Below, piece by piece: positions 9,553 through 18,414 of a stretch of DNA of 64,000 nt. The stretch spans positions 1 through 64,000 of the forward strand of contig JADFYM010000003.1 in the NCBI GenBank assembly GCA_015233035.1, given 5' to 3'. The notes beneath the pieces were generated by a model, which had not been told where the DNA came from, did not search any database, and saw only the letters and a list, made by a program, of their open reading frames with translations. The translations under genes were made by a program, and so were the position numbers. Origin of the DNA: Magnetococcales bacterium (lineage in GTDB: Bacteria > Pseudomonadota > Magnetococcia > Magnetococcales > Magnetaquicoccaceae). How positions within the stretch are numbered: the stretch's first letter is position 1; each line of letters starts with the position of its first letter.

Positions 9553-11995
9553 GCAGTACACCCTGTTGATTGTGGATGACAATCCCCACAACCTGTTCTC
9601 CCTGCGCACCCTGCTGGGGCGTCTGCCCCACTGCCAGGTGGTGGAGGCTCTGTCCGGCGAGATGGCCCTGGGGGTGATGATCGAACAGTCCGTGGACCTG
9701 GTGCTGCTGGATATCCAAATGCCGGGCATGAACGGTTTCGCCATCGCCCAGCACATGAAAATGACCGAACGAACCCGGCACATTCCCATCATCTTTATCA
9801 CGGCGGTCTTCCGCGCCGATGAATTTATCCGCCAGGGCTTTCAGATGGGTGCCGTCGATTATCTCACCCGCCCGATTGACGACAACCTGCTGCTCAACCG
9901 CATCCAGCTCTATCTGCGTCTGTTCAACCGGGAGAGAAAGCTGCAAGCCGCGCTGACCGATCTGCGCCGGAAAGAGTGCGAGTTGGCCGAGGTCAACCGG
10001 GAACTGGAACACCGCGTCCTGGAGCGTACCCACGCCCTGCAACAGGGCAACGACCGACTGCGAGAGATTACCAATGCCTTGATGGAAGGGTTGTATGTGA
10101 TCGATCAGGCCGGACGGATCACCTTTATCAATCCCACCGCCCTGACCCTGCTGGGATGGCACGAAGAAGAGGTGCTGGGCAAAAATTCCCATGCCCTGTT
10201 CCACCATTCGCGTGTGGATGGCTCGCCTTATACCCACTCTGACTGTTTCCTGTGCGACGTGTTGCAGGTCGGTCGCGTGGTGACCACCGAGGCGGAATGG
10301 CTCTGTCGCCAGGATGGACAATATTTCCCGGTCTCCATCACGGCCTCGCCCATTCTGCGCGACGGGACATTGTTTGGTGCCGTACTGGTTTTTCGGGATA
10401 TTACCGACCGCAAACGCATGGAAAGGGAACTGGTGGAACGAGAAAAACTCTACAGTTCCCTGGTCAACAATGTCCCCGACTATGTGATGCGCTATGATCG
10501 GCAACACCGCCATATCTTTGTCAACGAAGGCACGCTCCGGGCGACCGGCAAAACAAAAGAGGCAATGATTGGCAAGACCCATCGGGAACTGGATTACCCG
10601 GAACCCCTGTGTGTCTTGCTGGAACAGGCCATTGACCGGTGCTTCACCAGAAAAGCGAAACAAACAGAGGTGTTTGACTGGGAAAGCGTCTTTGGGGTCG
10701 TGACGCTGGAATGGCGTGTCATCCCGGAGTTCAAGGAAAACGATGTGGTGGAGACCGTGCTGGGACTCGCCCGCGATGTGACAGAATTCAGACGCATCGA
10801 CCTGGCCATGAAACAGGCCAAGGAACAGGCCGAGGCCGCCAACCGGGCGAAAGGAGAATTTCTGGCGGCCATGAGCCATGAAATCCGCACCCCCATGAAT
10901 GTGGTCCTGGGCATGGCGGAAATGTTGCTGGAAACCGAGTTGGATCCCGTCCAACGGCATTTTGCCCAGACCATGCACCACTCGGGCCGTGCGCTGATGG
11001 AAGTGATCAACGATGTCCTGGACTTTTCCCGCATCGAGGCGGGACGCATTACGCTGGCGGAGGTGCCCTTCTCCCTGTGTCAGGTGGTGAAAGAGACCAC
11101 CCATATGATGCAAGTGGCCGCCGAGGAGAAAGGGCTGGTCATGGAGATCCATGTGGCACCCGACCTGCCAGAAGCCATGTTGGGTGACGATGGACGACTC
11201 CGGCAGATACTCATCAATCTGCTGGGCAATGCGATCAAATTTACGCAACAGGGACGGGTGGATGTCTACTTGACCCGTCATCCGCAGGAATCCGGCCACC
11301 TGCTGTTTCAGGTGATCGATACCGGCATCGGGATTGCCCCGGAACAGGTGGAACATATTTTTGAACAGTTCACCCAGGCGGACACCAGCATTACGCGACG
11401 CTATGGGGGCACCGGTCTGGGGTTGACCATCTCCCGCCGGTTGGTGGAACTGATGGGTGGCCAAATCGGCGTGACCAGCCAATTGGGGCAGGGAAGTCAG
11501 TTTTTTTTCACATTGCCCCTGCGCATTGTCGCGGCCCCGACCGCCCTGGTCACGCCAGTGGAACAGGCCACGGCGACCAGTGCGAGAAGTCTGCGCATCC
11601 TGCTGGCAGAGGATGTCGAGGAGAACCAATTGCTGTTTGAGGCCTATCTCATGCAAACCCCGCATCAATTGGTCATCGCCAACAATGGGCTGGAGGCGGT
11701 GGCTCTGCGGCAAAAAGAGACGTTCGATGTGGTGGTCATGGATGTGCAAATGCCCAAAATGGACGGCTATACCGCCACCCGGAAGATTCGCCAGTGGGAA
11801 CGGGAGATGGCCTGTGCCCCCGTGCCCATCGTCGCCCTTTCCGCCCATGCCATGGAGGGGGAAAGGCAGCGCAGCCGGGAAGCCGGATGCGATCAATATC
11901 TCTCCAAACCGGTCAAAAAAAAGGCCTTGCTGGATGTGCTCCAGCAGATTGCCAACCAGACCGGGCTGTTGGTACCTGCCGGACCGGACCAATGA
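9542..11995 (+). CDS. Cytoplasmic hybrid histidine kinase: REC, PAS, PAS, HisKA, HATPase, REC
   Basis: Start ATG 9542 (MDNEQY) was chosen because it begins directly at the receiver; an in-frame ATG at 9512 would add ten residues of different composition. The protein has 817 residues and no membrane helices: REC1 (7-130, Asp57), a coiled linker, PAS (172-290), PAS (303-418), HisKA with His446, HATPase, and REC2 (685-803, Asp734, Lys789). The N-terminal receiver implies it takes phosphoryl signals from another kinase before deciding its own activity, as expected of a downstream node. It overlaps the CheB-CheR gene. The HisKA-to-REC2 part is closely similar to the kinases at 427, 12150 and 22181. 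Confidence 0.93.
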   Translation: MDNEQYTLLIVDDNPHNLFSLRTLLGRLPHCQVVEALSGEMALGVMIEQSVDLVLLDIQMPGMNGFAIAQHMKMTERTRHIPIIFITAVFRADEFIRQGFQMGAVDYLTRPIDDNLLLNRIQLYLRLFNRERKLQAALTDLRRKECELAEVNRELEHRVLERTHALQQGNDRLREITNALMEGLYVIDQAGRITFINPTALTLLGWHEEEVLGKNSHALFHHSRVDGSPYTHSDCFLCDVLQVGRVVTTEAEWLCRQDGQYFPVSITASPILRDGTLFGAVLVFRDITDRKRMERELVEREKLYSSLVNNVPDYVMRYDRQHRHIFVNEGTLRATGKTKEAMIGKTHRELDYPEPLCVLLEQAIDRCFTRKAKQTEVFDWESVFGVVTLEWRVIPEFKENDVVETVLGLARDVTEFRRIDLAMKQAKEQAEAANRAKGEFLAAMSHEIRTPMNVVLGMAEMLLETELDPVQRHFAQTMHHSGRALMEVINDVLDFSRIEAGRITLAEVPFSLCQVVKETTHMMQVAAEEKGLVMEIHVAPDLPEAMLGDDGRLRQILINLLGNAIKFTQQGRVDVYLTRHPQESGHLLFQVIDTGIGIAPEQVEHIFEQFTQADTSITRRYGGTGLGLTISRRLVELMGGQIGVTSQLGQGSQFFFTLPLRIVAAPTALVTPVEQATATSARSLRILLAEDVEENQLLFEAYLMQTPHQLVIANNGLEAVALRQKETFDVVVMDVQMPKMDGYTATRKIRQWEREMACAPVPIVALSAHAMEGERQRSREAGCDQYLSKPVKKKALLDVLQQIANQTGLLVPAGPDQ

Positions 11996-12149
11996 TACCG
12001 TATACAAGACAGCGTGGGCCTCATTTTCCCTCTTACGGCCTGTGCGTCTGTCTGGTAGGATGCGACCATGTGGATGGCATGACACCGGGATATTGTCGCC
12101 GTCTTTTATCCAAAAGTCCCAAGACACCGTTTCAGAATGAGGTTTTGTC

Positions 12150-14738
12150 GTGGCTTTACATCTTGACAAAATGATTTCCCGGGCACTGCACTGGACACCG
12201 ATCCAGATTCTGGGAGTTACCATCCTGATGGCAGAGATGGGCACAGCCCTCATTGTCAGCGGGATGAGCTTGTGGTTCCATGGCGAGATCCGCCGGGACT
12301 ACCTGATCACCGGTGTGGTGACCGCCCTGCTCGTCTCCCTGCTGGTGGTATCCGTCATGCTGCATCTGCTGCATCTGTTGCACGTGCGCATCAACGCAGC
12401 ACGTCAGGCAAATGAGGCTTTGCAAACCACGCTGGCGGAACACAAGAGCGTGGAGGATGCCCTGCGCATTCTCCTGAACATTGAGGAGGACATTGTCCTC
12501 GTCCGGGTCCATGACAGGGCAATCCTGTATGCCAACCCGAAATTTGAGCGCATGTTTGGCTATGACAAGGACGAACTGAACGGGCAGCATGTCAGCACAC
12601 TCAACGCCCCCACAGACAAGACGCCCGCCGAAATGGCAGCGATCATTCAGGACACTCTCAAACAGACTGGCCGCTGGACCGGGGAAATCCGCAACCGCAA
12701 GAAGGATGGCACCGAGTTTTGGTGTTATGCCACGGTTTCCACCTTCGAGCATCCGACGGCCGGCACAGTCTGGGTCAGCTTTCATCAGGACATCAGCGAA
12801 AAGAAACGGTTGAAAGAGGAGATCGACCAGCTCTTTTCTGTGGTGAATGATCTGTTGTGCATTGCTGATACCGATGGTTATTTCCGGCGCATCAACCCGT
12901 CCTGGGAGAAAGTGCTGGGATACTCGATGGAGGAACTGACCGCCCAGCCGTTCATCACCTTTGTGCATCCCGAAGATATCGAGCCAACCAGGCAGGCGAT
13001 TGCCCTCCAGATAAAACAACGACCCATCATTAATTTTGTCAATCGGTATCGCACCAAAGCAGGCGATTACCGCTGGCTGGAATGGCATTCCATCCCGGTA
13101 GGCAACCTTCTGTATGCCGCTGCGCGCGACATTACGGAGCGCAGACTGGCCGAAATTTCGCTGGCCGAAGCCAAGGAGATGGCCGAGTCGGCCTATCAAT
13201 ATTCCCGCAGTCTGATTGAGGCGAGCCAGGATCCGTTGGTGACCATCAGTGCGGAGGGCAAGATTACCGATGTCAACAAGGCCACGGAACAGGTCACCGG
13301 CGTGGCGCGCAACGACCTGATCGACAGCGACTTTTCAAACTATTTTACCGAACCCGAGCAGGCCCGGACCGGATACCAGCAGGTGTTTGCGCAAGGTTTT
13401 GTGACGGATTATCCGTTGGCCATCCGCCATGTCTCCGGCAAAGTGACCGATGTGCTCTATAATGCCAGTGTCTACCGTGATGCCCATGGTACGGTGCAGG
13501 GGGTGTTCGCCGCCGCACGGGACATTTCGGATCGCAAGCGGATCGAACGGGCCATCAAAAACGCCCTGGCACAGGCCGAGGCGGCCAACCGGGCCAAAAG
13601 CGAATTTTTGGCCGCCATGAGCCACGAAATTCGCACCCCCATGAATGTGGTCCTGGGCATGTCCGAAATGTTGCTGGAGACCGAACTCAATGCGGTACAA
13701 CGCCGTTTTGTGCAAACCATGCATCACTCGGGTCGTGCCCTGATGGGGGTGATCAACGATGTATTGGATTTTTCCCGCATTGAGGCCGGACATCTCACTC
13801 TGGTCGAGATACCTTTTTCCCCGCGCCAGGTGGTGGAAGAGACCGCCCGTTTGATGCAGGTGGCCGCCGAGGAAAAAGGGCTGACCCTGGAGGTGGCGGT
13901 GGCACCGAACATACCGAAGGCCGTGCTGGGTGATGATGGACGGATCAGACAGGTACTCATCAATCTGCTGGGCAATGCGATCAAATTTACGCATCAGGGG
14001 CGGGTGGATGTCTGCCTGACGCCCCATCCTCAGGAACCGGCGATGCTCCTGATTCGGGTCACGGATACCGGCATCGGGATCTCCCAGGAGCAAATAGACC
14101 ATATTTTCGACCTTTTTATCCAGGCAGATGCGGGTATCAGCCGCAGATATGGCGGTACGGGTCTGGGACTGGCCATTTCCCGGCGTCTGGCAGAGTTGAT
14201 GGGGGGCCAGATTGAGGTCACCAGCCAACTGGGACAGGGCAGTTCTTTCTGTTTCACCCTCCCCATGCGCATTGTGGCATCCGTCACGCCCCTGGTCGAG
14301 GAACCGAGCACCACTGTCGACACACGCAGTCTGCGCATCCTGCTGGCGGAAGATGTCGAGGAAAACCAGATGCTGTTTGAGGCTTATCTCATGCAAACCC
14401 CCCACCAATTGGTCATGGTGGACAATGGGATGGAGGCCATTGAACGGGTCCAGAAGGAGACCTTCGATGTGGTGGTCATGGACGTGCAGATGCCCAAAAT
14501 GGACGGCTACACCGCCACCCGTCACATCCGCCAGTGGGAACAGGCCATGGCCCGTTCCCCCGTTCCCATCATCGCCCTTTCCGCCCACGCCATGGCGGGA
14601 GAAAAGGAACGCAGTCGGGAAGCGGGATGTGACATCTATCTCTCCAAGCCCATCAAAAAACAGGCGTTGCTGCATGCCCTCCAGCAGATTGCCAGACATG
14701 CGGACCAGGATGTCACTTTCATCAAGGTGCCGGCATGA
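12150..14738 (+). CDS. Membrane hybrid histidine kinase: 2 TM, three PAS, HisKA, HATPase, REC
   Basis: A GTG start at 12150 was chosen because an AGG stands about 7 nt upstream; an in-frame ATG lies at 12171. The protein has 862 residues, with two closely spaced membrane helices (about 19-42 and 52-72) and hardly any periplasmic domain. Then follow PAS1 (105-218), PAS2 (225-332), PAS3 (353-462), HisKA with His492, HATPase, and a receiver (729-846, Asp778). Sensing is therefore likely in the membrane or cytoplasm. It lies 154 nt after the previous gene, the only sizeable gap in the array, and overlaps the next gene by ATGA. Its core is paralogous to those at 427, 9542 and 22181. Confidence 0.92.
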   Translation: MALHLDKMISRALHWTPIQILGVTILMAEMGTALIVSGMSLWFHGEIRRDYLITGVVTALLVSLLVVSVMLHLLHLLHVRINAARQANEALQTTLAEHKSVEDALRILLNIEEDIVLVRVHDRAILYANPKFERMFGYDKDELNGQHVSTLNAPTDKTPAEMAAIIQDTLKQTGRWTGEIRNRKKDGTEFWCYATVSTFEHPTAGTVWVSFHQDISEKKRLKEEIDQLFSVVNDLLCIADTDGYFRRINPSWEKVLGYSMEELTAQPFITFVHPEDIEPTRQAIALQIKQRPIINFVNRYRTKAGDYRWLEWHSIPVGNLLYAAARDITERRLAEISLAEAKEMAESAYQYSRSLIEASQDPLVTISAEGKITDVNKATEQVTGVARNDLIDSDFSNYFTEPEQARTGYQQVFAQGFVTDYPLAIRHVSGKVTDVLYNASVYRDAHGTVQGVFAAARDISDRKRIERAIKNALAQAEAANRAKSEFLAAMSHEIRTPMNVVLGMSEMLLETELNAVQRRFVQTMHHSGRALMGVINDVLDFSRIEAGHLTLVEIPFSPRQVVEETARLMQVAAEEKGLTLEVAVAPNIPKAVLGDDGRIRQVLINLLGNAIKFTHQGRVDVCLTPHPQEPAMLLIRVTDTGIGISQEQIDHIFDLFIQADAGISRRYGGTGLGLAISRRLAELMGGQIEVTSQLGQGSSFCFTLPMRIVASVTPLVEEPSTTVDTRSLRILLAEDVEENQMLFEAYLMQTPHQLVMVDNGMEAIERVQKETFDVVVMDVQMPKMDGYTATRHIRQWEQAMARSPVPIIALSAHAMAGEKERSREAGCDIYLSKPIKKQALLHALQQIARHADQDVTFIKVPA

Positions 14739-16696
14739 CCAGGAGATCCTCTCAACAATCGACAACCAGGACGGGCACCATCCTGCTGGTGGACGATCAA
14801 CCGGAACAAATCAAGGTGATCCGGGCGGCCTTGGACCCCCAGTTCCTGGTCAAGGTTGCCATTCGGGGAGAACAGGTACTCCCCATCGCCTTGGCCGGGG
14901 ATATTGATCTCATTCTTCTGGATGTGCTGATGCCGGAAATGGATGGGTACTCGGTCTGTCAGCAATTGAAGCGGCATCCCGCCACTTGCAAGATCCCGGT
15001 CATCTTTTTGACCTGTCGGGAGTCCCAGGATGACGAATCGCTTGGCCTGGAACTGGGGGCGGTGGATTTTATTCGCAAACCCAGCAGCCCGGCGGTGCTG
15101 GTGGCCCGGTGCAGCAATACCATCGCCTATCAACGCGCCAAAGAGGATCTGCGGCAGAAAAACGAGGAACTCCGCCAGGCCCTGCACATTCGCGAAGATG
15201 TGGAACGCATGTCCCGGCATGACATCAAGGGACCTTTGTCCGCCATCCTCGGTCTGCCAGAGATTCTCCTGGCCGATGGCACCCATACGGAAGGGCAACA
15301 GGCACTGCTGAAATTGATAGAAAAAAGCGGGTATATTATTTTAGATATAGTCAACCGATCTCTGGATCTTTTCAAAATGGAAAATGGCACCTACCAACTC
15401 CAGCCGGAAAAATTTGACCTGCTGGAAGTGTTGACACACATTGTGGGTGATCTTGAAAAACGTATCCGTGCGAAAGGGATCCATATTTCCCTGACGGATG
15501 CGGCGCAGGGCAACAACATGGCGTCATTTTTTGTTGTCGGAGAAAAGATGCTCTGCTATCCTCTTTTCTACAATCTGATCTTGAATGCTGTTGAGGCCTC
15601 TTGTGATCAGGGACACATATCCATTTCTCTGGCGACCGATGCGGGTTTCGGGATAATCCGCATGACCAACCCTGGGGAGGTACCCGGCGCGATCAGGTCA
15701 CAATTTTTTGATAAATATGTGACCTTTGGCAAGGCGGATGGCACCGGACTGGGCACTTATTCCGCCTGGCTGGCCGCCAAATCCCAGGGGGGAAGGATCG
15801 AACTGGATACCAGCCAACCCGGTGAGACATCCGTGACGGTGCTGTTGCCCAAAGAGGGCACCGTTCCGCCTCGGGCATCCACTGCCGACCACTGGCCGAC
15901 CGGGCCTGCGTTGCCGACGTCAAAACAGCCCGCAGGCTTGCGCATTTTACTGGTAGACGACGTGCAGGACAACCGCCTGGTGGTCGTGGCGTTTCTGGAC
16001 AATACCCCCCATCAGGTGGTGGAGGCGACCAGTGGCGAGGAGGCCATCGCCCTTTTTGCCGCAGGCTCGTTTGATCTGGTGTTGATGGATATCATGATGC
16101 CCGGCATGGACGGCATCGAGACAACGCGGAGAATCAGAGAAATGGAAGCGGCCAGGGGTACCCCTCGTGCAACGGTAGTGGCTCTGACAGCCAACACCAC
16201 GAAAGAGGATATGGACAGGGAATTGGCAGCGGGATGTGACCGGCATCTTTCCAAGCCACTGCGCCGTTCCAGTCTCCTGGAGGTCATCGACCAGACGGCG
16301 GAACAGGAAAATGTCACTGCAACACCCGTGGCCACCCCTGCGGTGGTTTCTCCCAATGCCATCAATGGCGATACGCTGGCGCGCCTGAAGGCAGAAGCCG
16401 GGAGTGGCTTTGAACGGGTGTTGGCCATGTTTCTCAGAAATTTTCCCGGTCGTCTTGACACTTTGCACAGCGCGTGGCAGATGCACGACCAGGAGGCGTT
16501 CAAGCAGGCGGCCCACAAACTCAAAGGAACCTCAGCCACCTTTGGGGCAGAAGGGTTTTCCAGCCTCTGCGCGACACTGGAACGACACGTGGCACAGGGC
16601 ACGGCAACAGAAACCGCCCCGGATATTCTGGATCAGATCAGGAAAGAAGGTGCGCGTGTCCAACAGGAACTGCAAGCTTTCCTGCCGCAAGCCTAA
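14735..16696 (+). CDS. REC, divergent histidine kinase, REC, Hpt phosphorelay protein
   Basis: A 653-residue soluble protein: REC1 (15-133, Asp63), a kinase core with an unusual H-box around His162 (SRHDIKGPL), an ATPase domain (about 265-375; NLILNAVEAS and DGTGLGTY), REC2 (402-522, Asp452, Lys507), and a C-terminal Hpt domain with His594 in HKLKGTSA. It thus contains every step of a His-Asp-His-Asp relay. The H-box and short ATPase resemble the HDxKxPL subgroup rather than the SHEIRTP cores of its neighbours. As last gene of the array, with a terminal Hpt, it is a candidate hub passing phosphate onward to stand-alone receivers such as those at 19679-21688 (inference). Confidence 0.9.
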   Translation: MTRRSSQQSTTRTGTILLVDDQPEQIKVIRAALDPQFLVKVAIRGEQVLPIALAGDIDLILLDVLMPEMDGYSVCQQLKRHPATCKIPVIFLTCRESQDDESLGLELGAVDFIRKPSSPAVLVARCSNTIAYQRAKEDLRQKNEELRQALHIREDVERMSRHDIKGPLSAILGLPEILLADGTHTEGQQALLKLIEKSGYIILDIVNRSLDLFKMENGTYQLQPEKFDLLEVLTHIVGDLEKRIRAKGIHISLTDAAQGNNMASFFVVGEKMLCYPLFYNLILNAVEASCDQGHISISLATDAGFGIIRMTNPGEVPGAIRSQFFDKYVTFGKADGTGLGTYSAWLAAKSQGGRIELDTSQPGETSVTVLLPKEGTVPPRASTADHWPTGPALPTSKQPAGLRILLVDDVQDNRLVVVAFLDNTPHQVVEATSGEEAIALFAAGSFDLVLMDIMMPGMDGIETTRRIREMEAARGTPRATVVALTANTTKEDMDRELAAGCDRHLSKPLRRSSLLEVIDQTAEQENVTATPVATPAVVSPNAINGDTLARLKAEAGSGFERVLAMFLRNFPGRLDTLHSAWQMHDQEAFKQAAHKLKGTSATFGAEGFSSLCATLERHVAQGTATETAPDILDQIRKEGARVQQELQAFLPQA

Positions 16697-16760
16697 CCGG
16701 GTGGTGTGGTTGGATCTCTTTTCCGGGGAGGCACAAGTCCCTTCCACCGTTTTTTTTAGT

Positions 16761-16852
16761 CATGATCAAGGGGGTCCGGGGGGGATTATCCCCCCCGGTG
16801 GGGTCCAGGGGCAAAGCCCCTGGTGGGGTTGGGGGCGAAGCCCCCACTTTTA
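16761..16852. repeat. Cluster of three GC-rich stem-loops in the intergenic gap
   Basis: Three successive hairpins can be drawn: CCGGGGGGGATTATCCCCCCGG, CCAGGGGCAAAGCCCCTGG and GGGGGCGAAGCCCCC. None is followed by a T run, so they are more likely a dispersed extragenic repeat than an ordinary terminator, though they could still slow readthrough after 16696. Confidence 0.6.
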
Positions 16853-16899
16853 TTGACCCATCATACCAAATTGCAATCGAACGGGGAACAAGGCGACAA

Positions 16900-16953
16900 G
16901 CACGGGCACCCGCTATCGCACGGGCACCCGCTATCGCACGGGCACCTGTTACC
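16900..16953. repeat. Three tandem copies of an 18-bp unit
   Basis: Units 16900-16917 and 16918-16935 are identical (GCACGGGCACCCGCTATC). The third, 16936-16953, differs at a few positions. It lies immediately next to the palindromic element that follows. Noncoding. Confidence 0.8.
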
Positions 16954-17025
16954 GTCATTCCCGCGAAAGCGGGAATCCAGGAGTTCTGCGGGGCTGGCTG
17001 GATTCCCGCCTGCGCGGGAATGACG
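16953..17025. repeat. REPIN-like pair of inverted palindromes
   Basis: The ends are inverted copies: CGTCATTCCCGCGAAAGCGG at the left and the complementary CGGGAATGACG arm at the right, separated by a short GC-rich loop. It is the same REP family as in the 147-bp elements at 1-121 and 22004-22150, but without their outer GATCATC-type termini. The rest of 16697-17102 holds no gene I can support. Confidence 0.75.
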
Positions 17026-17102
17026 GAATCAGGAAGTGTCACTCACGACCGCATGCCGTAACGACGCAGCCAAGCCGTGACCCGTCTGCTTGCCACTTGG
17101 TG

Positions 17103-17735
17103 TCAGGTCACCTTGACACGTGTCACGGCATATTTGCCCCGACTGTGCCGACGCAAAAGCTCCAGCACAATTTCCTTCAACCGGTCATAGGGCGTTGGTT
17201 TGTGCAAGACCTCCACATCATCCGGCACCCCGCCGTTGGCGGCGATTTGCTGATCGTTCATGCCGGTCACCACGACGATCCGTGGCATATTGAGATCGGG
17301 CGTTTCGCGGAGGCTTTTGAGCATCTGGAATCCATCCATGGCTGGCATCATCAGATCGGTGATGATCACTGCCGGTTTATGCATCCCGGCCTGAATCAGT
17401 CCATCGAAACCGTTGGTCGCCACAACCAGCTGCACGGGCCATCCCCAGTTGGCGACAACCTCTTTGGCTATTTCCCGCAAATCACCATCATCTTCCACCA
17501 ACAGGATGGTAATCGCGGGCTGTTCGCCTTCCAGCAGTTCTTCCTGACGCTTTTGCAACAATTGGTTGATAGAACTCATCGGAATGCGAAAATGCCCTCC
17601 GGCGGTCTTCCAGAACTTGATGGCACCCCGATCCATCCAATAATGGACGGTTCGTTGGGAGACACCCAGCAGACGGGCCGCCTTGGAAGAGGTGATAACC
17701 ATTTCCGATTCGTTTGTGGTCTGTGGTATATTCAT
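17103..17735 (-). CDS. HTH (MerR/excisionase-type) DNA-binding domain fused to a receiver domain
   Basis: A 210-residue response regulator with reversed order: an excisionase/MerR-like helix-turn-helix (14-65; SSKAARLLGVSQRTVHYW, then a GGHFRIP wing) precedes the receiver (75-195; Asp127, Lys179). Start ATG 17735 was chosen because it begins the conserved HTH and has GGA upstream; an open extension to 17939 reads like noncoding sequence. It is the only protein in the window with a recognisable DNA-binding output. The receiver is strongly similar to the stand-alone receiver at 21173 (shared VVANWGWPV, DLMMP, ANGGVP and LHKPTPYDRLKEIVL). It is transcribed away from the small gene at 18037. Its targets are unknown; a shared upstream motif at 17916 and 21044 is a candidate. 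Confidence 0.85.
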   Translation of the reverse strand: MNIPQTTNESEMVITSSKAARLLGVSQRTVHYWMDRGAIKFWKTAGGHFRIPMSSINQLLQKRQEELLEGEQPAITILLVEDDGDLREIAKEVVANWGWPVQLVVATNGFDGLIQAGMHKPAVIITDLMMPAMDGFQMLKSLRETPDLNMPRIVVVTGMNDQQIAANGGVPDDVEVLHKPTPYDRLKEIVLELLRRHSRGKYAVTRVKVT

Positions 17736-17915
17736 AGCAATTCCAATATGATGAATTGTTTTCACACCCGGCTTCACGCACCGCACGACTCCCAGCAAAC
17801 CGGCAAATAAAGAAAATCCGGTGATCGTAAGACACAAACGTACTCCACGCAAGCAAAATCTATGCATCAGGAGACAAAAAATTTGCAAAAAAAGCGATTG
17901 GAGCAAAAATAATCC

Positions 17916-17945
17916 TTGCAATATTTGCATAGAAAGCAATAATGA
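17916..17945 (+). promoter_or_regulatory. Candidate promoter/operator with TTGC...GCAA motif
   Basis: The region holds TTGCAATATTTGCATA followed by GAAAGCAATAA. TTGCAA (17916) and TAATGA (17940) with an 18-nt spacer could form a weak promoter reading toward 18037. The same approximately 27-nt arrangement, with few differences, recurs at 21044-21070. The outer TTGC and GCAA form an inverted repeat, so this may be an operator. The rest of the 301-nt gap 17736-18036 is AT-rich and shows nothing else. Confidence 0.4.
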
Positions 17946-18036
17946 GACACAGGTGCCGTCTGTGGCGGCCGGGGTGGCGGGTCTGTTGCAGGTTGCAGCG
18001 GCTTTTGTTCAACTTACTGTTAAGGATCGATAAAAA

Positions 18037-18300
18037 ATGATCACCATGCAAATTGATGGCTCTCAATATCAGTTTCCTTCTCCCCTGGTGGCGGAACGGG
18101 AGGCAGTGTCCCATCTGGATGAATTGCGCACTCAGGCCGCGCAAGCCAGAAAGTTGTCCTGCCAACTGGATGGCGTTCTGTGCGCCCGTCCGTATCGGAC
18201 CACGCAAGAAAACCGGTTGGCCTCTCTGCGGGCAGAGATACGCACCTGGCACGATATCCGGCGTCGGGCGGTGCAGTCCCGATACGGCACCACCGGGTAA
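18037..18300 (+). CDS. Small protein of unknown function
   Basis: An 87-residue protein starting MITMQIDGSQYQF. AGGA sits about 10 nt upstream; a second in-frame ATG lies at 18046. It is hydrophilic, probably helical in the middle (HLDELRTQAAQARKLSCQLDG), and has no signal peptide or recognised motif. It lies divergent from the HTH-receiver gene and 114 nt before the kinase-receiver fusion. I do not recognise it. Coding is supported by the ribosome site and by fitting the gap between neighbours. Confidence 0.55.
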   Translation: MITMQIDGSQYQFPSPLVAEREAVSHLDELRTQAAQARKLSCQLDGVLCARPYRTTQENRLASLRAEIRTWHDIRRRAVQSRYGTTG

Positions 18301-18414
18301 TAGGGCGGCGGACGGGAACAGGTTCGACATCTGGCCAGGGTGGATCAGATGACGAACGCAACAAGCCATCACCATCAAAAAACAATCCATTAAATCTCGC
18401 ACTGGAGTTGGTCC

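Noticed and set aside
9530-12253. A 907-codon open frame on the minus strand
   Set aside because: Opposite the hybrid kinase at 9542, with no recognisable domain. Similar long antisense frames at 4610-6547, 1702-2760, 7993-9297 and 35962-37527 are shadows for the same reason.
16761-16852. Rho-independent terminator after 16696
   Set aside because: Strong hairpins are present but no run of T follows any of them; kept as repeats.
16474-17061. Open frame of 195 codons running into the repeats
   Set aside because: Its first part is a shadow of the Hpt-ending gene and the rest is noncoding repeat DNA (RAPAIARAPAIARAP is just the 18-bp tandem repeat read in frame).
17736-17939. N-terminal extension of the HTH-receiver gene
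   Set aside because: The extra 68 residues are hydrophobic and irregular, lack a ribosome site and precede the conserved HTH start; ATG 17735 fits better.
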